From Oscillospiraceae bacterium (GTDB lineage: Bacteria > Bacillota > Clostridia > Oscillospirales > Ruminococcaceae): 25,727 nt of DNA. Numbering within the stretch: position 1 is the stretch's first letter; each line of letters opens with the position of its first letter. The notes under the pieces are model-generated. The model made no database searches. It was not told the origin of the DNA and saw nothing but the letters and a program-made list of their open reading frames with translations. The DNA is taken from NCBI GenBank assembly GCA_022792755.1, contig JAAWBP010000063.1, positions 1-25,727 on the forward strand. The letters are read 5' to 3'. Positions 7,468 to 15,000 of the stretch are shown one piece after another. The translations under genes were made by a program, and so were the position numbers.

Positions 7468-7499
7468 AAAAGCTGCCGCCCGGCTGGGCGGCGGCTTTT
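7468..7499 (+). terminator. Terminator or attenuator-like hairpin between pgk and tpiA
   Basis: Positions 7468-7481 pair with 7486-7499 over 14 bp with one G-U and a GGCT tetraloop, and the right arm ends in TTTT. It lies 12 nt after the pgk stop and 43 nt before tpiA. The U tract is short, so partial termination or a stabilising 3' hairpin for pgk mRNA is likely, rather than a complete stop. Confidence 0.6.
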
Positions 7500-7542
7500 A
7501 AAAATAAACCCTGCTCAAAATCATATGAAGGAGTCAACTGTT

Positions 7543-8310
7543 ATGAATAAAGCACTGCGCAAAGCCGTCATTGCCGGAAACTGGAAGATGAACAAAAACA
7601 GGGCGGATGCCAAAGCCCTGATCGAAGAGATGAAACCGCTGGTTGCGGGCGCTGACTGTGACGTAATCGTCTGCGTCCCCTTTACCAACCTCGAAACCGC
7701 GTTGGATGCCGTCAAAGGCTCCAACATCAAAGTCGGCGCTGAAAACTGCCACTTTGAGAAATCCGGTGCTTTCACCGGCGAAATCTCCGCCGATATGCTA
7801 ACCGAAATGGGGGTCGAGTACGTCATCATTGGCCACAGCGAACGCCGCCAATACTTTGGTGAGACCGACGTCACTGTCAACAAACGCACCCTCGCCGCGC
7901 TGAACGCAGGCCTGAAGGTCATCCTCTGTGTCGGCGAAATGCTGGAAGACCGCGAGCTCGGCATCACAGCGGAGCTGGTCGCCATGCAGACCAAAATTGC
8001 GTTAAACGGCGTTACGAAAGAGATGCTCAAAAACATCATCATCGCCTATGAGCCGGTTTGGGCGATCGGCACCGGTAAAACCGCGACCGCTGAGCAGGCG
8101 AACGAGGTCAACGCCATCATCCGGGCGACTGTCGCCTCCCTCTATGGCAAGGATGCGGCGGATGCGCTCACCGTCCAGTACGGCGGCTCCATGAACGCGA
8201 AAAACGCGGAAGAACTCCTCGCTCAGCCCGACGTCGACGGTGGGTTGATCGGCGGCGCTTCCCTGAAAGCGGAGGATTTCAGCATCATTGTCAAGGCGGC
8301 TTCCAAATAA
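7543..8310 (+). CDS. tpiA: Triosephosphate isomerase
   Basis: TpiA interconverts dihydroxyacetone phosphate and glyceraldehyde 3-phosphate. The protein is 255 aa with all catalytic residues: K15 in AGNWKMNK, H98 in IIGHSERR and E170 in AYEPVWAIGTGKTAT (loop 6). The phosphate-binding GGSM and IGGASL segments lie near the end. The start is ATG 7543, with GAAGGAG at 7528-7533; ATG 7525 overlaps that site and is rejected. It is 21 nt upstream of gpmI and downstream of the pgk hairpin, so its expression may be set partly by read-through. Confidence 0.97.
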   Translation: MNKALRKAVIAGNWKMNKNRADAKALIEEMKPLVAGADCDVIVCVPFTNLETALDAVKGSNIKVGAENCHFEKSGAFTGEISADMLTEMGVEYVIIGHSERRQYFGETDVTVNKRTLAALNAGLKVILCVGEMLEDRELGITAELVAMQTKIALNGVTKEMLKNIIIAYEPVWAIGTGKTATAEQANEVNAIIRATVASLYGKDAADALTVQYGGSMNAKNAEELLAQPDVDGGLIGGASLKAEDFSIIVKAASK

Positions 8311-8331
8311 ATTGAATCAAGAGGGAAAAAG

Positions 8332-9849
8332 ATGAAAAAACCACTGGCACTTATTATCTTAGATGGATTCGGCTATAACAGCTCCGATTACGGCAACGCC
8401 GTTACAGCGGCTAAAACGCCGAACCTCGACAAGCTTTTCGACACCTGCCCCCACACCTTGATCGGCGCGTCTGGAATGGACGTCGGCCTTCCGGACGGGC
8501 AGATGGGCAACTCGGAGGTTGGGCACACCAACATCGGCGCAGGGCGGATCGTTTACCAGGAGTTGACGCGGATCACCAAGTCGATCAAAGACGGCGATTT
8601 CTTCCAGAACGAAGCTTTTTCCGCCGCCGTCGAAAACTGCAAGAAGAATGGCAGCGCCCTCCATTTGATGGGCTTGATGTCGGACGGCGGCGTCCACAGC
8701 CACAACACCCATCTTTTCGGTTTGGTCGAGCTCGCGAAAAGGGCTGGGCTCGAAAAGGTCTTTGTCCACTGTTTCATGGACGGACGGGACGTCCCCCCGA
8801 CCTCCGGCAAGGACTTTATCGCCGAACTTCAGGAGAAGTTAAAGGAGATCGGCGTTGGAAAGATCGCCACCATCAGCGGCCGTTATTACGCCATGGACCG
8901 CGACAACCGCTGGGAGCGGGTCGAGAAGGCTTACGCTGCCATGGTCTACGGTGAGGGCAATGTGAACCCCTGCCCGGTCGATACCATGGAAAAATCCTAT
9001 GCAGCCGACGTCACGGACGAATTTGTCCTGCCGACAGTCTGCACCGAGGGCGCGGAGATCGGCGCAAACGACAGCGTCATCTTTTTCAACTTTCGCCCCG
9101 ACCGTGCGCGTGAGATTACCCGCACCTTTGTCGATCCGGATTTCACCGGCTTCGAGCGCAAAAAAGGGTGTTTCCCGCTTTACTTCGTCTGCATGACCCA
9201 GTACGATGCCACCATGCCGAACGTGGAGGTCGCTTTCAAGCCGCAGTCCCTGGTCAGCACCTTCGGCGAATATATCAGCGAAAAGGGGTTGACCCAGCTG
9301 CGGATTGCCGAAACGGAGAAGTACGCCCATGTCACTTTCTTCTTTAACGGCGGCGTGGAAGCCTCCTTCGAGGGGGAAGACCGCGCGCTGATCCCTTCCC
9401 CAAAGGTTGCCACCTACGACCTCAAGCCGGAGATGAGCGCCTACGAAGTTTGCGATGAGGTGGTTTCCCGCGTGAATTCCGGGAAGTACGATGTGGTCAT
9501 CCTCAACTATGCAAACTGCGATATGGTCGGGCATACCGGCGTGTTTGAGGCTGCGGTCGCTGCTGTCGAAGCGGTCGACACCTGTGTGGGCAGGACGGTC
9601 GATGCCATCCTGGCTCAGGGCGGTGCGGCGCTGATCACGGCCGACCACGGGAACGCCGACCAGATGTATGAACCGGACGGCTCCCCCTTTACTGCTCACA
9701 CCACCAATCCCGTTCCGCTCATCGGCGTCGGGCTGGATGGAAAAGGGCTGAAGGAAGGCGGCAGGCTCGCTGATCTGGCGCCGACCATGCTGGAGATCCT
9801 CGGCCTTGAAAAGCCCGCCGAAATGGACGGGCAGTCCCTGTTAAAATAA
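8332..9849 (+). CDS. gpmI: 2,3-bisphosphoglycerate-independent phosphoglycerate mutase
   Basis: GpmI is the manganese-dependent enzyme that converts 3-phosphoglycerate to 2-phosphoglycerate. At 505 aa it has the alkaline-phosphatase-fold metal ligand D11 in LIILDGFGYN, the phosphoserine nucleophile S61 in DGQMGNSEVGHTNIGAGR, the phosphotransferase-domain FMDGRDVPP motif, and the second metal cluster with NYANCDMVGHTG and TADHGNADQM. The start is ATG 8332 after AGAGGGA. In spore-forming Firmicutes this enzyme is pH-sensitive and helps keep 3-PGA stored in spores, which fits a spore-former. It closes the glycolytic operon before a strong terminator. Confidence 0.97.
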   Translation: MKKPLALIILDGFGYNSSDYGNAVTAAKTPNLDKLFDTCPHTLIGASGMDVGLPDGQMGNSEVGHTNIGAGRIVYQELTRITKSIKDGDFFQNEAFSAAVENCKKNGSALHLMGLMSDGGVHSHNTHLFGLVELAKRAGLEKVFVHCFMDGRDVPPTSGKDFIAELQEKLKEIGVGKIATISGRYYAMDRDNRWERVEKAYAAMVYGEGNVNPCPVDTMEKSYAADVTDEFVLPTVCTEGAEIGANDSVIFFNFRPDRAREITRTFVDPDFTGFERKKGCFPLYFVCMTQYDATMPNVEVAFKPQSLVSTFGEYISEKGLTQLRIAETEKYAHVTFFFNGGVEASFEGEDRALIPSPKVATYDLKPEMSAYEVCDEVVSRVNSGKYDVVILNYANCDMVGHTGVFEAAVAAVEAVDTCVGRTVDAILAQGGAALITADHGNADQMYEPDGSPFTAHTTNPVPLIGVGLDGKGLKEGGRLADLAPTMLEILGLEKPAEMDGQSLLK

Positions 9850-9858
9850 ACACGTTTG

Positions 9859-9895
9859 AAAAAGGCTGTGCGTCAAATGGCGCACAGCCTTTTTT
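9859..9895. terminator. Bidirectional terminator between gpmI and citrate synthase
   Basis: A 14-bp stem pairs AAAAAGGCTGTGCG at 9859-9872 with CGCACAGCCTTTTT at 9881-9894 around an 8-nt loop. It has a T6 run on the + side and an A5 run on the other side, so it can serve both convergent genes. Confidence 0.92.
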
Positions 9896-9946
9896 ATTAA
9901 AAAATACGCCCCCGCAGACTCGATCCGCAAAGGCGCATTCAAAAAA

Positions 9947-11320
9947 TTACCGTTCATCGAGAACAACATAGTCCCTCGGCTCTGTGATGCTTTTGTAAGC
10001 CGGCCGGATGATCTTCCCGACATTCACCAGCTCTTCCAGCCGGTGTGCGCTCCATCCGGCGATCCGCGCAATGGCAAAAATCGGCGTATAAAGCTCGAGC
10101 GGCAGGTTGAGCATATGGTAGACAAAACCGCTGTAGAAGTCGATATTCGCGCTGACACCTTTGTAGATATGCCGCTCCTCCGCGATGATCTGGGGTGCCA
10201 GCCGCTCTACGAGGGAGTAAAGCTGGAATTCTTCCGTCAGGCCCTTTTCCTCCGACAGGCTCTTTACGAATTTTTTAAAGATATTGGCACGCGGATCGGA
10301 CAGGGAATAGACCGCATGCCCCATTCCGTAAATCAGCCCCGCCCGGTCGAACGCCTCTTTGTGGAGGAGCGCCCGCAGATAGCGCCCGACCTCCTCTTCG
10401 TCGGTCCAATCGCTTACCGTCTGCTTCATATCCTCAAACATCCTGACGACCTTGATGTTCGCCCCGCCGTGCTTCGGGCCCTTGAGCGAACCGAGTGAGG
10501 CGGCGATCGTCGAATATGTATCCGTCCCGGAGGAAGAGACCACGTGGGTGGTAAAGGTGGAGTTATTCCCGCCGCCATGCTCTGCGTGGAGCACCAGGGC
10601 GACGTCGAGAATCCTCGCTTCGAGCTCGGTAAACCTGCTGTCCGGCCGGAGGATGTAAAGCAGATTCTCCGCCGTGGAAAGCTCCGGCTGCGGGCTGTGG
10701 ATAAAGAGACTGTTCCCATCATGGTAATGGCTGTACGCCTGATAACCATAAACCGAGAGGAGAGGAAACAGCGCGATCAGCTGGAGGCACTGGCGCAGCA
10801 CGTTCGGGATGGAGGTATCATCCGCCGCATCGTCGTAGGAGTAAAGGGTCAGCACACTGCGCGCCAGGGTGTTCATCATATCTGCGCTCGGCGCTTTCAT
10901 GATAATATCCCGTACAAAGCTGGTGGGGAGAGAGCGGTAATTGGCGAGGAGGTCTTTAAAATCGTCGAGTTCCCGACGGGTCGGTAACTCCCCAAAAAGA
11001 AGCAGGTAGGTCGCCTCTTCAAAACCGAAACGCTTTTCCCGGATAAATCCGCCTACGATTTTTTCAATGTTGACGCCGCGGTAGTAGAGCTTTCCCTCAC
11101 AGGGGACCTTTTTCCCTTCCACGATTTTATGGGACTGGATGTCCGAAATCTCGGTAAGCCCAGTTAAAACGCCGTTCCCGTTGATATCGCGCAGGCCGCG
11201 ATTCACCTCATGCTTTTTAAATAGGGCAGGATCGATGTAATTATTTTTTTCGCAAAGCTTGGAAAGCTCCCGAATTTCGGGGGTAATTTCATCATATAGG
11301 TTGGTTACCAGGCTTGCCAT
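9947..11320 (-). CDS. gltA: Citrate synthase
   Basis: This enzyme condenses oxaloacetate with acetyl-CoA to citrate. The 457-aa protein has the three catalytic residues of the family: H248 in AEHGGGNNST, H284 in GPKHGGAN and D394 in SANIDFYSGF, plus YGMGHAVYSLSDPRA. The long N-terminus with NNYIDPALFKKHEVNRGLRD is, from memory, typical of clostridial members. Specificity for citrate rather than methylcitrate is inferred. ATG 11320 follows AAAGGCGGG. It stands alone: no aconitase or isocitrate dehydrogenase is adjacent, so it may feed a partial TCA branch toward glutamate. It is convergent with gpmI and shares its terminator. Confidence 0.93.
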   Translation of the reverse strand: MASLVTNLYDEITPEIRELSKLCEKNNYIDPALFKKHEVNRGLRDINGNGVLTGLTEISDIQSHKIVEGKKVPCEGKLYYRGVNIEKIVGGFIREKRFGFEEATYLLLFGELPTRRELDDFKDLLANYRSLPTSFVRDIIMKAPSADMMNTLARSVLTLYSYDDAADDTSIPNVLRQCLQLIALFPLLSVYGYQAYSHYHDGNSLFIHSPQPELSTAENLLYILRPDSRFTELEARILDVALVLHAEHGGGNNSTFTTHVVSSSGTDTYSTIAASLGSLKGPKHGGANIKVVRMFEDMKQTVSDWTDEEEVGRYLRALLHKEAFDRAGLIYGMGHAVYSLSDPRANIFKKFVKSLSEEKGLTEEFQLYSLVERLAPQIIAEERHIYKGVSANIDFYSGFVYHMLNLPLELYTPIFAIARIAGWSAHRLEELVNVGKIIRPAYKSITEPRDYVVLDER

Positions 11321-11360
11321 AATACACCCGCCTTTCTGTAGTGATAGATATGATACTAAT

Positions 11361-11390
11361 AATATAACAATTTTATTAACGTGCTGTGAA
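11361..11390 (-). promoter_or_regulatory. Possible promoter of citrate synthase
   Basis: Reading the - strand, TTCACA (11390-11385) and TATATT (11366-11361) are 18 nt apart, and the -10 is preceded by TGT, an extended -10 element. The leader to ATG 11320 would be about 35 nt. The -35 is weak. Confidence 0.4.
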
Positions 11391-12025
11391 TCAGATTAAA
11401 GAATTCTAAAAACGTCGTCTTTAATTTGTTACATATTGTCAAAATTAGGTCGGTCTCTGGCGGAAAGATTCAAAATCTCCCACTTTTTCGGTAAAGTGCT
11501 TAGATGAAGCAGTACGACACGTTTTTCGCGCAGGCAACCACGGACCGCATTTGCCTGCAAAAGTATTCCACTTTGCAGCTGAAACCGCATGAAAAACCCC
11601 TGACGAGAGTTCTCCACCGTGTTAGTCGCCAGAATGGCTCGCCTCGTAGGATTGCTATCTTAAAACTTGCAAAGGGCATTGCCCAGTCCGAGTACGAACA
11701 CGGGGCATTTTACGCCTCTCCTGCGCTTTGTGATGGAAAAGATTCCGCCCTCTGCAGAGGGTGAAACAGGCAGAGTACCCCTGCCGGTATTTCGCACCCT
11801 AATCTGCCGATCTCTGGTTTTCATCCTGCGAGGCACGTCCATACCTGGTACACAAGCGCTCTACATCAGGCATGTTACTCTGTTTAACCGCAGAAACCAT
11901 CTGCGGCGGGCCTTCTTTTCACCGATAAAGCCGGAGAGAAGGCAAATTGTGGCATAGTAAAGAACTCCCGCGAATATATTAAACTGAACACCGACCAACA
12001 TTTTCAAGAGAAAGAGGCTGTTAGA
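11391..12025. other. Gene-poor stretch between gltA and cwlJ
   Basis: I find no recognisable gene in about 635 nt. Short frames exist on both strands (for example + 11504-11764) but have poor ribosome binding sites, many Arg, Ser and Cys codons, and no family motif. Local structures include GCAGGCAA/TTGCCTGC at 11530-11558, a perfect 14-nt palindrome CCCTCTGCAGAGGG at 11748-11761, and CCGCAGA/TCTGCGG at 11888-11906 followed by a T-rich run. The stretch could be decayed coding DNA, a genomic repeat, or an untranslated RNA region. It must also contain the cwlJ promoter. Confidence 0.4.
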
Positions 12026-12463
12026 ATGGCATTTTCCGATTTGGAAATTTTAGCGCGGATTTTGTTGTGCGAGGCGGGCGGTGAAGGGGAAAACGGGATG
12101 AAGGCCGTCGCCTGTGTCGTCATGAACCGGGTGCAGGTGGACTACGGGGAATACGGGCGGCTTGAACCGACCATCCGGGCAATTATCTACCAACCTGGCC
12201 AATTTGACTGCGTCAGGGAGGAAATCCGCGGGCGGTATAACCCGCAAAATATTTATAATATGCGCCCTGACCAGGTTCATTACGACATCGCAAACTGGGC
12301 GATTGCCGGCAACCGTCTGACCAACCTCGGCTTTGCGCTTTGGTACTTCAATCCCTTTGCTCCAAACTGCCGGCAAAATTTCCCCAGCAATGTCGGCGAG
12401 TTCGTCATACGGATTGGAGATCACTGCTTTTATAACCCGACTGCGGCTTATGCAGACACATAA
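12026..12463 (+). CDS. cwlJ: Spore cortex-lytic cell wall hydrolase, CwlJ type
   Basis: CwlJ-type enzymes of the SleB/Hydrolase_2 family degrade spore cortex peptidoglycan during germination. The protein is 145 aa, close to CwlJ (about 140 aa) and much shorter than SleB; it has no signal peptide and no peptidoglycan-binding repeat, as expected for CwlJ. The N-terminal ILARILLCEAGGEGENG carries the likely catalytic glutamate E16, followed by AVACVVMNRV, PGQFDCV, LGFALWYFNPFAP and GDHCFYNP. The start is ATG 12026, with AGAGAAAGAGG at 12007-12017. The next gene, 18 nt downstream, encodes a GerQ-like protein, and GerQ is the known partner needed to localise CwlJ. Expression in the mother cell late in sporulation is expected from the family, but no clear sporulation promoter was found. 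Confidence 0.88.
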   Translation: MAFSDLEILARILLCEAGGEGENGMKAVACVVMNRVQVDYGEYGRLEPTIRAIIYQPGQFDCVREEIRGRYNPQNIYNMRPDQVHYDIANWAIAGNRLTNLGFALWYFNPFAPNCRQNFPSNVGEFVIRIGDHCFYNPTAAYADT

Positions 12464-12481
12464 TGAACGGAGGAATCGTTT

Positions 12482-12946
12482 ATGGATTATTATGCATCCC
12501 CGGAAAAAAGCTGTTTTCCTTCTAAAGACAACGGGAACAGCACAGCCTCTTCTACCCCGCCTCAGCGGGAAAACTCCCCCCGCAATGAAATCCCCACGCC
12601 AATTTTAGAGGCGGAATCTGGAAAACAATTCCGATCGCCTCTGGTTCAGTCGAGCTTCGACAGCGAAGAAATGCAGGGGTCGATGCAGAATATTTTAGCG
12701 CAGAACGTTGGAGAATACGTCGTAATCGAATTCCTAATCGGCACGGAACGGATGATGCGCAAGCAGGGAATCCTTTATTTCGTCGGCAGGAGCTATGTCA
12801 CATTGTACGACGACATGCAGCGTGACTATATTGTCTGCGACCTTTTTTCAATCAAGTTTGTCTATTTCTACTACCCTGGCGTCCGTCCGCGTTGGAATTA
12901 CAATACCCTCCCGAACCCCAATTCAACCAACAGAAACGGAAGATAA
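12482..12946 (+). CDS. gerQ: GerQ-like spore coat protein
   Basis: GerQ is a spore coat protein required for CwlJ function, and in Bacillus it is crosslinked into the coat. This 154-aa protein has a polar N-terminus of about 60 residues rich in Ser, Asn, Pro and Gln. Its compact C-terminal domain (about residues 65-140) includes MQNILAQNVGEYVVIEF, RKQGILYFVGRSYVTLYD and DYIVCDLFSIKFVYFYYPG, which follows the GerQ pattern of a membrane- or coat-associated beta domain. ATG 12482 has a strong CGGAGGA ribosome binding site. Position directly after cwlJ matches the cwlJ-gerQ operon of some Bacillus species and supports the call, since the sequence itself is divergent. Confidence 0.75.
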   Translation: MDYYASPEKSCFPSKDNGNSTASSTPPQRENSPRNEIPTPILEAESGKQFRSPLVQSSFDSEEMQGSMQNILAQNVGEYVVIEFLIGTERMMRKQGILYFVGRSYVTLYDDMQRDYIVCDLFSIKFVYFYYPGVRPRWNYNTLPNPNSTNRNGR

Positions 12947-12971
12947 ACTTTCAACAAAAAAATTCCTGACC

Positions 12972-13048
12972 GGGACAAAAACGCAGCGTAAATATTCTAT
13001 CAGGGCTGGATTTGCAATTTGCAAATCCAGCCCTGATGTTGTTGTCCC
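12972..13048. repeat. Long bulged inverted repeat downstream of gerQ
   Basis: A perfect 19-bp inverted repeat pairs 12999-13017 with 13019-13037 around one central base. It continues outward: 12972-12982 matches the complement of 13038-13048 with one mismatch once a 16-nt insertion at 12983-12998 is skipped. There is no U tract on either side, so it is not a standard intrinsic terminator. It could be an RNA stability element, a remnant of a miniature inverted-repeat element, or a cruciform site. Confidence 0.7.
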
Positions 13049-13214
13049 CCCTTTTGAAACTCCGACATTCTAAGGATGTTTCTAGAGAGAAGGCAAAGGA
13101 TCTCCACGGGCAGACGCGACCACAGACCAAAACATTTCATCTCACGAGATGGGGTTCGCGGGATTGGATTTCTAAAAGCCTGCGAGTCATTTGCAGCGTC
13201 CAACAATCACATAT
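13049..13214. other. Unassigned sequence between the inverted repeat and terminator
   Basis: No gene is supported here. A 68-codon frame on the - strand (13000-13206) runs across the inverted repeat but has no family motif. A small hairpin, CATCTC/GAGATG, lies at 13138-13151. Together with the adjacent inverted repeat it may be one repeated element. Confidence 0.35.
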
Positions 13215-13249
13215 AAAAAGCCTGAAAACAGATTGTTTTCAGGCTTTTT
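13215..13249. terminator. Bidirectional terminator between gerQ and the chemoreceptor gene
   Basis: A perfect 15-bp stem pairs AAAAAGCCTGAAAAC at 13215-13229 with GTTTTCAGGCTTTTT at 13235-13249 around AGATT. It has T5 on the + side and A5 on the other side. It can end transcripts from gerQ and from the convergent chemoreceptor gene, whose stop is about 100 nt away. Confidence 0.9.
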
Positions 13250-13350
13250 GTCTTATGAAACCATCAAAAGTATCTCATCACTTTTGCGGAAGTCAACCGA
13301 CAGATCAAACTTCCTCAGCGTCACATATCGACATACCGAACCAAAAAGCT

Positions 13351-15000
13351 TCAGCGTTTCAAGCGGAATTTTTTGGTCTGATCCTGGAGCATGCGCGCTT
13401 GCTCGAAGAGCTCTGTGCTGACCGCCGCCGACTCCTCGCTGCTGGCCGAATTGGTCTGAACCACGGACGAAATCTGCCCAACCCCTTCCGTTACCTGGGC
13501 AATGGATTCCGCCTCGTCGCGTACAGCATCGGCAACTACCCCAATATCATCGTTGGAATGCGTTACCAGCTCCAGCGTCTTTTGCAGGGCTTCAGAAACT
13601 TCCCCTACAATCTCGCTGCCTCTGCCCGCCGCCTTCACACTGTTGTCGATCAGATCCTTTGTGGCCTTCGCCGCTTCATCAGACCGGGCCGCAAGGCTCC
13701 GCACTTCATCGGCTACTACAGCAAATCCTTTTCCTGCCGCGCCGGCCCGGGCAGCTTCCACCGCCGCATTCAGCGCCAAAATATTGGTCTGGAACGCAAT
13801 GTCTTCGATTGTGGCAATGATCTGCCCGATCTGTTCAGACGTGTTGCTGATATCTGCCATAGCAGACACCATCTGGTCCATCTGCTTGCCGCTGACCGAA
13901 ATCTGCTCTCCTGTCAAGCGGGCGCGCTCCTGGGCATTCATTGCAACCTCTACGTTCTTTTTTGCGCTCTTGGAAAGGTCATCCAACGTTGCAAACAATT
14001 CTTCAACAGAACTGGCCTGCTCCGTAGCGCCCTGTGCCAAGGACTGGGAACTGCTTGAAAGCTGTTCGGCATTTTCAGAAATGCGTTGCTCCGCCTGCGT
14101 GATCTGCGCCAAAACCGTGGACAGCGTTGTGGTAAAACTTTCTATCGAGGTTTGAATCGAGCTGAAATCCCCAATATAATTTGCAGAGGTCTGAACGTTG
14201 AAATTACCCTCCGAAAGCTGATCCATAATGCGGTTGATATCTGCCACATAGCTGTCTATCAACCCCATCGAATGCTGCAGCGTACCGGCCAAATCACCCA
14301 GCTCGTTCTCAGCGCTGTAGGACAAATTCAGCTTTAGGCGGCCTTCCTGCAAAGGCTTGCTGCTGCTGGTAATATGTATAATCGGTTTAACGACACCGCG
14401 CAGCACATAATAGACCAAGCTGATCAAGCAGGCCAACGCCAAAAGGAGGCAGACGCCGGACGTAATATGCATAATCACAAGGGTGGTTTCAATCTCAGCC
14501 TGATTCTCGGCGCTCAAAACGCCTGCGCGCTCGATCACCTGATCCAGCAGCCCCACCAGAGTGGTGAGATTGGACTGTATCGTCCCTTGGAAATAAGTTT
14601 GCGCCTGGACGGGATCGTTTTCCATCAGACCGAGCACATAAGTCGCCGACTCGTGGAGTTCCTTATGCAGCGGCTCCAACTGGGAACGCAGCTCCAAAAT
14701 TTCCTTATCATCCGTTCCCTCTTCTCCATAAAGCCACTGGCCCAAAACACAAGAGGTCGGGTCGATGCTCCCGGTAAATTCAGTGCCGGCATACAACGCG
14801 TTGCTGAGGTTCGAGGCCCACTTATAATGTGCGACCTCCGCCCGCTGCGCCCTGTCCAGCAATGCATTGGCCTGGGCAGCGTACGCTTGTGTTCCCTGGA
14901 TGCGAAAAATATTAAAAGTCGTCATAAAACTGAACAGGAGTGTCGAAGCGAGGGCGGCGGCAACCCGGATTCCCACCATTTTTTTAATGCTTTTTTTCAT
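13351..15000 (-). CDS. Methyl-accepting chemotaxis protein with extracellular CZB-like domain
   Basis: A 549-aa transmembrane chemoreceptor that would signal to CheA/CheW. TM1 is at about residues 9-31 and TM2 at about 174-200. Between them the outside segment carries H58 and W61 in HYKW, C84 in SCVLGQWL, and H112 and H116 in LHKELH, the His/Cys pattern of the chemoreceptor zinc-binding (CZB) domain. A HAMP-like region follows at about 201-253, then the signalling coiled coil with its highly conserved tip at about 406-440 (NILALNAAVEAARAG, then GKGFAVVADEVRSLA). ATG 15000 follows AGAAGGA. No other chemotaxis or flagellar gene is nearby, so it is an orphan receptor here. Ligand assignment (zinc or oxidant sensing) is inferred from the domain. 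Confidence 0.92.
   Translation of the reverse strand: MKKSIKKMVGIRVAAALASTLLFSFMTTFNIFRIQGTQAYAAQANALLDRAQRAEVAHYKWASNLSNALYAGTEFTGSIDPTSCVLGQWLYGEEGTDDKEILELRSQLEPLHKELHESATYVLGLMENDPVQAQTYFQGTIQSNLTTLVGLLDQVIERAGVLSAENQAEIETTLVIMHITSGVCLLLALACLISLVYYVLRGVVKPIIHITSSSKPLQEGRLKLNLSYSAENELGDLAGTLQHSMGLIDSYVADINRIMDQLSEGNFNVQTSANYIGDFSSIQTSIESFTTTLSTVLAQITQAEQRISENAEQLSSSSQSLAQGATEQASSVEELFATLDDLSKSAKKNVEVAMNAQERARLTGEQISVSGKQMDQMVSAMADISNTSEQIGQIIATIEDIAFQTNILALNAAVEAARAGAAGKGFAVVADEVRSLAARSDEAAKATKDLIDNSVKAAGRGSEIVGEVSEALQKTLELVTHSNDDIGVVADAVRDEAESIAQVTEGVGQISSVVQTNSASSEESAAVSTELFEQARMLQDQTKKFRLKR

Noticed and set aside
11952..12002. Sporulation promoters for cwlJ (CATAGTA at 11953, or GAATATA at 11972 with CCAACATT at 11995)
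   Set aside because: CATAGTA lacks a matching -35 at the right distance. The second pair has a 16-nt spacer and would start transcription on the ribosome binding site.
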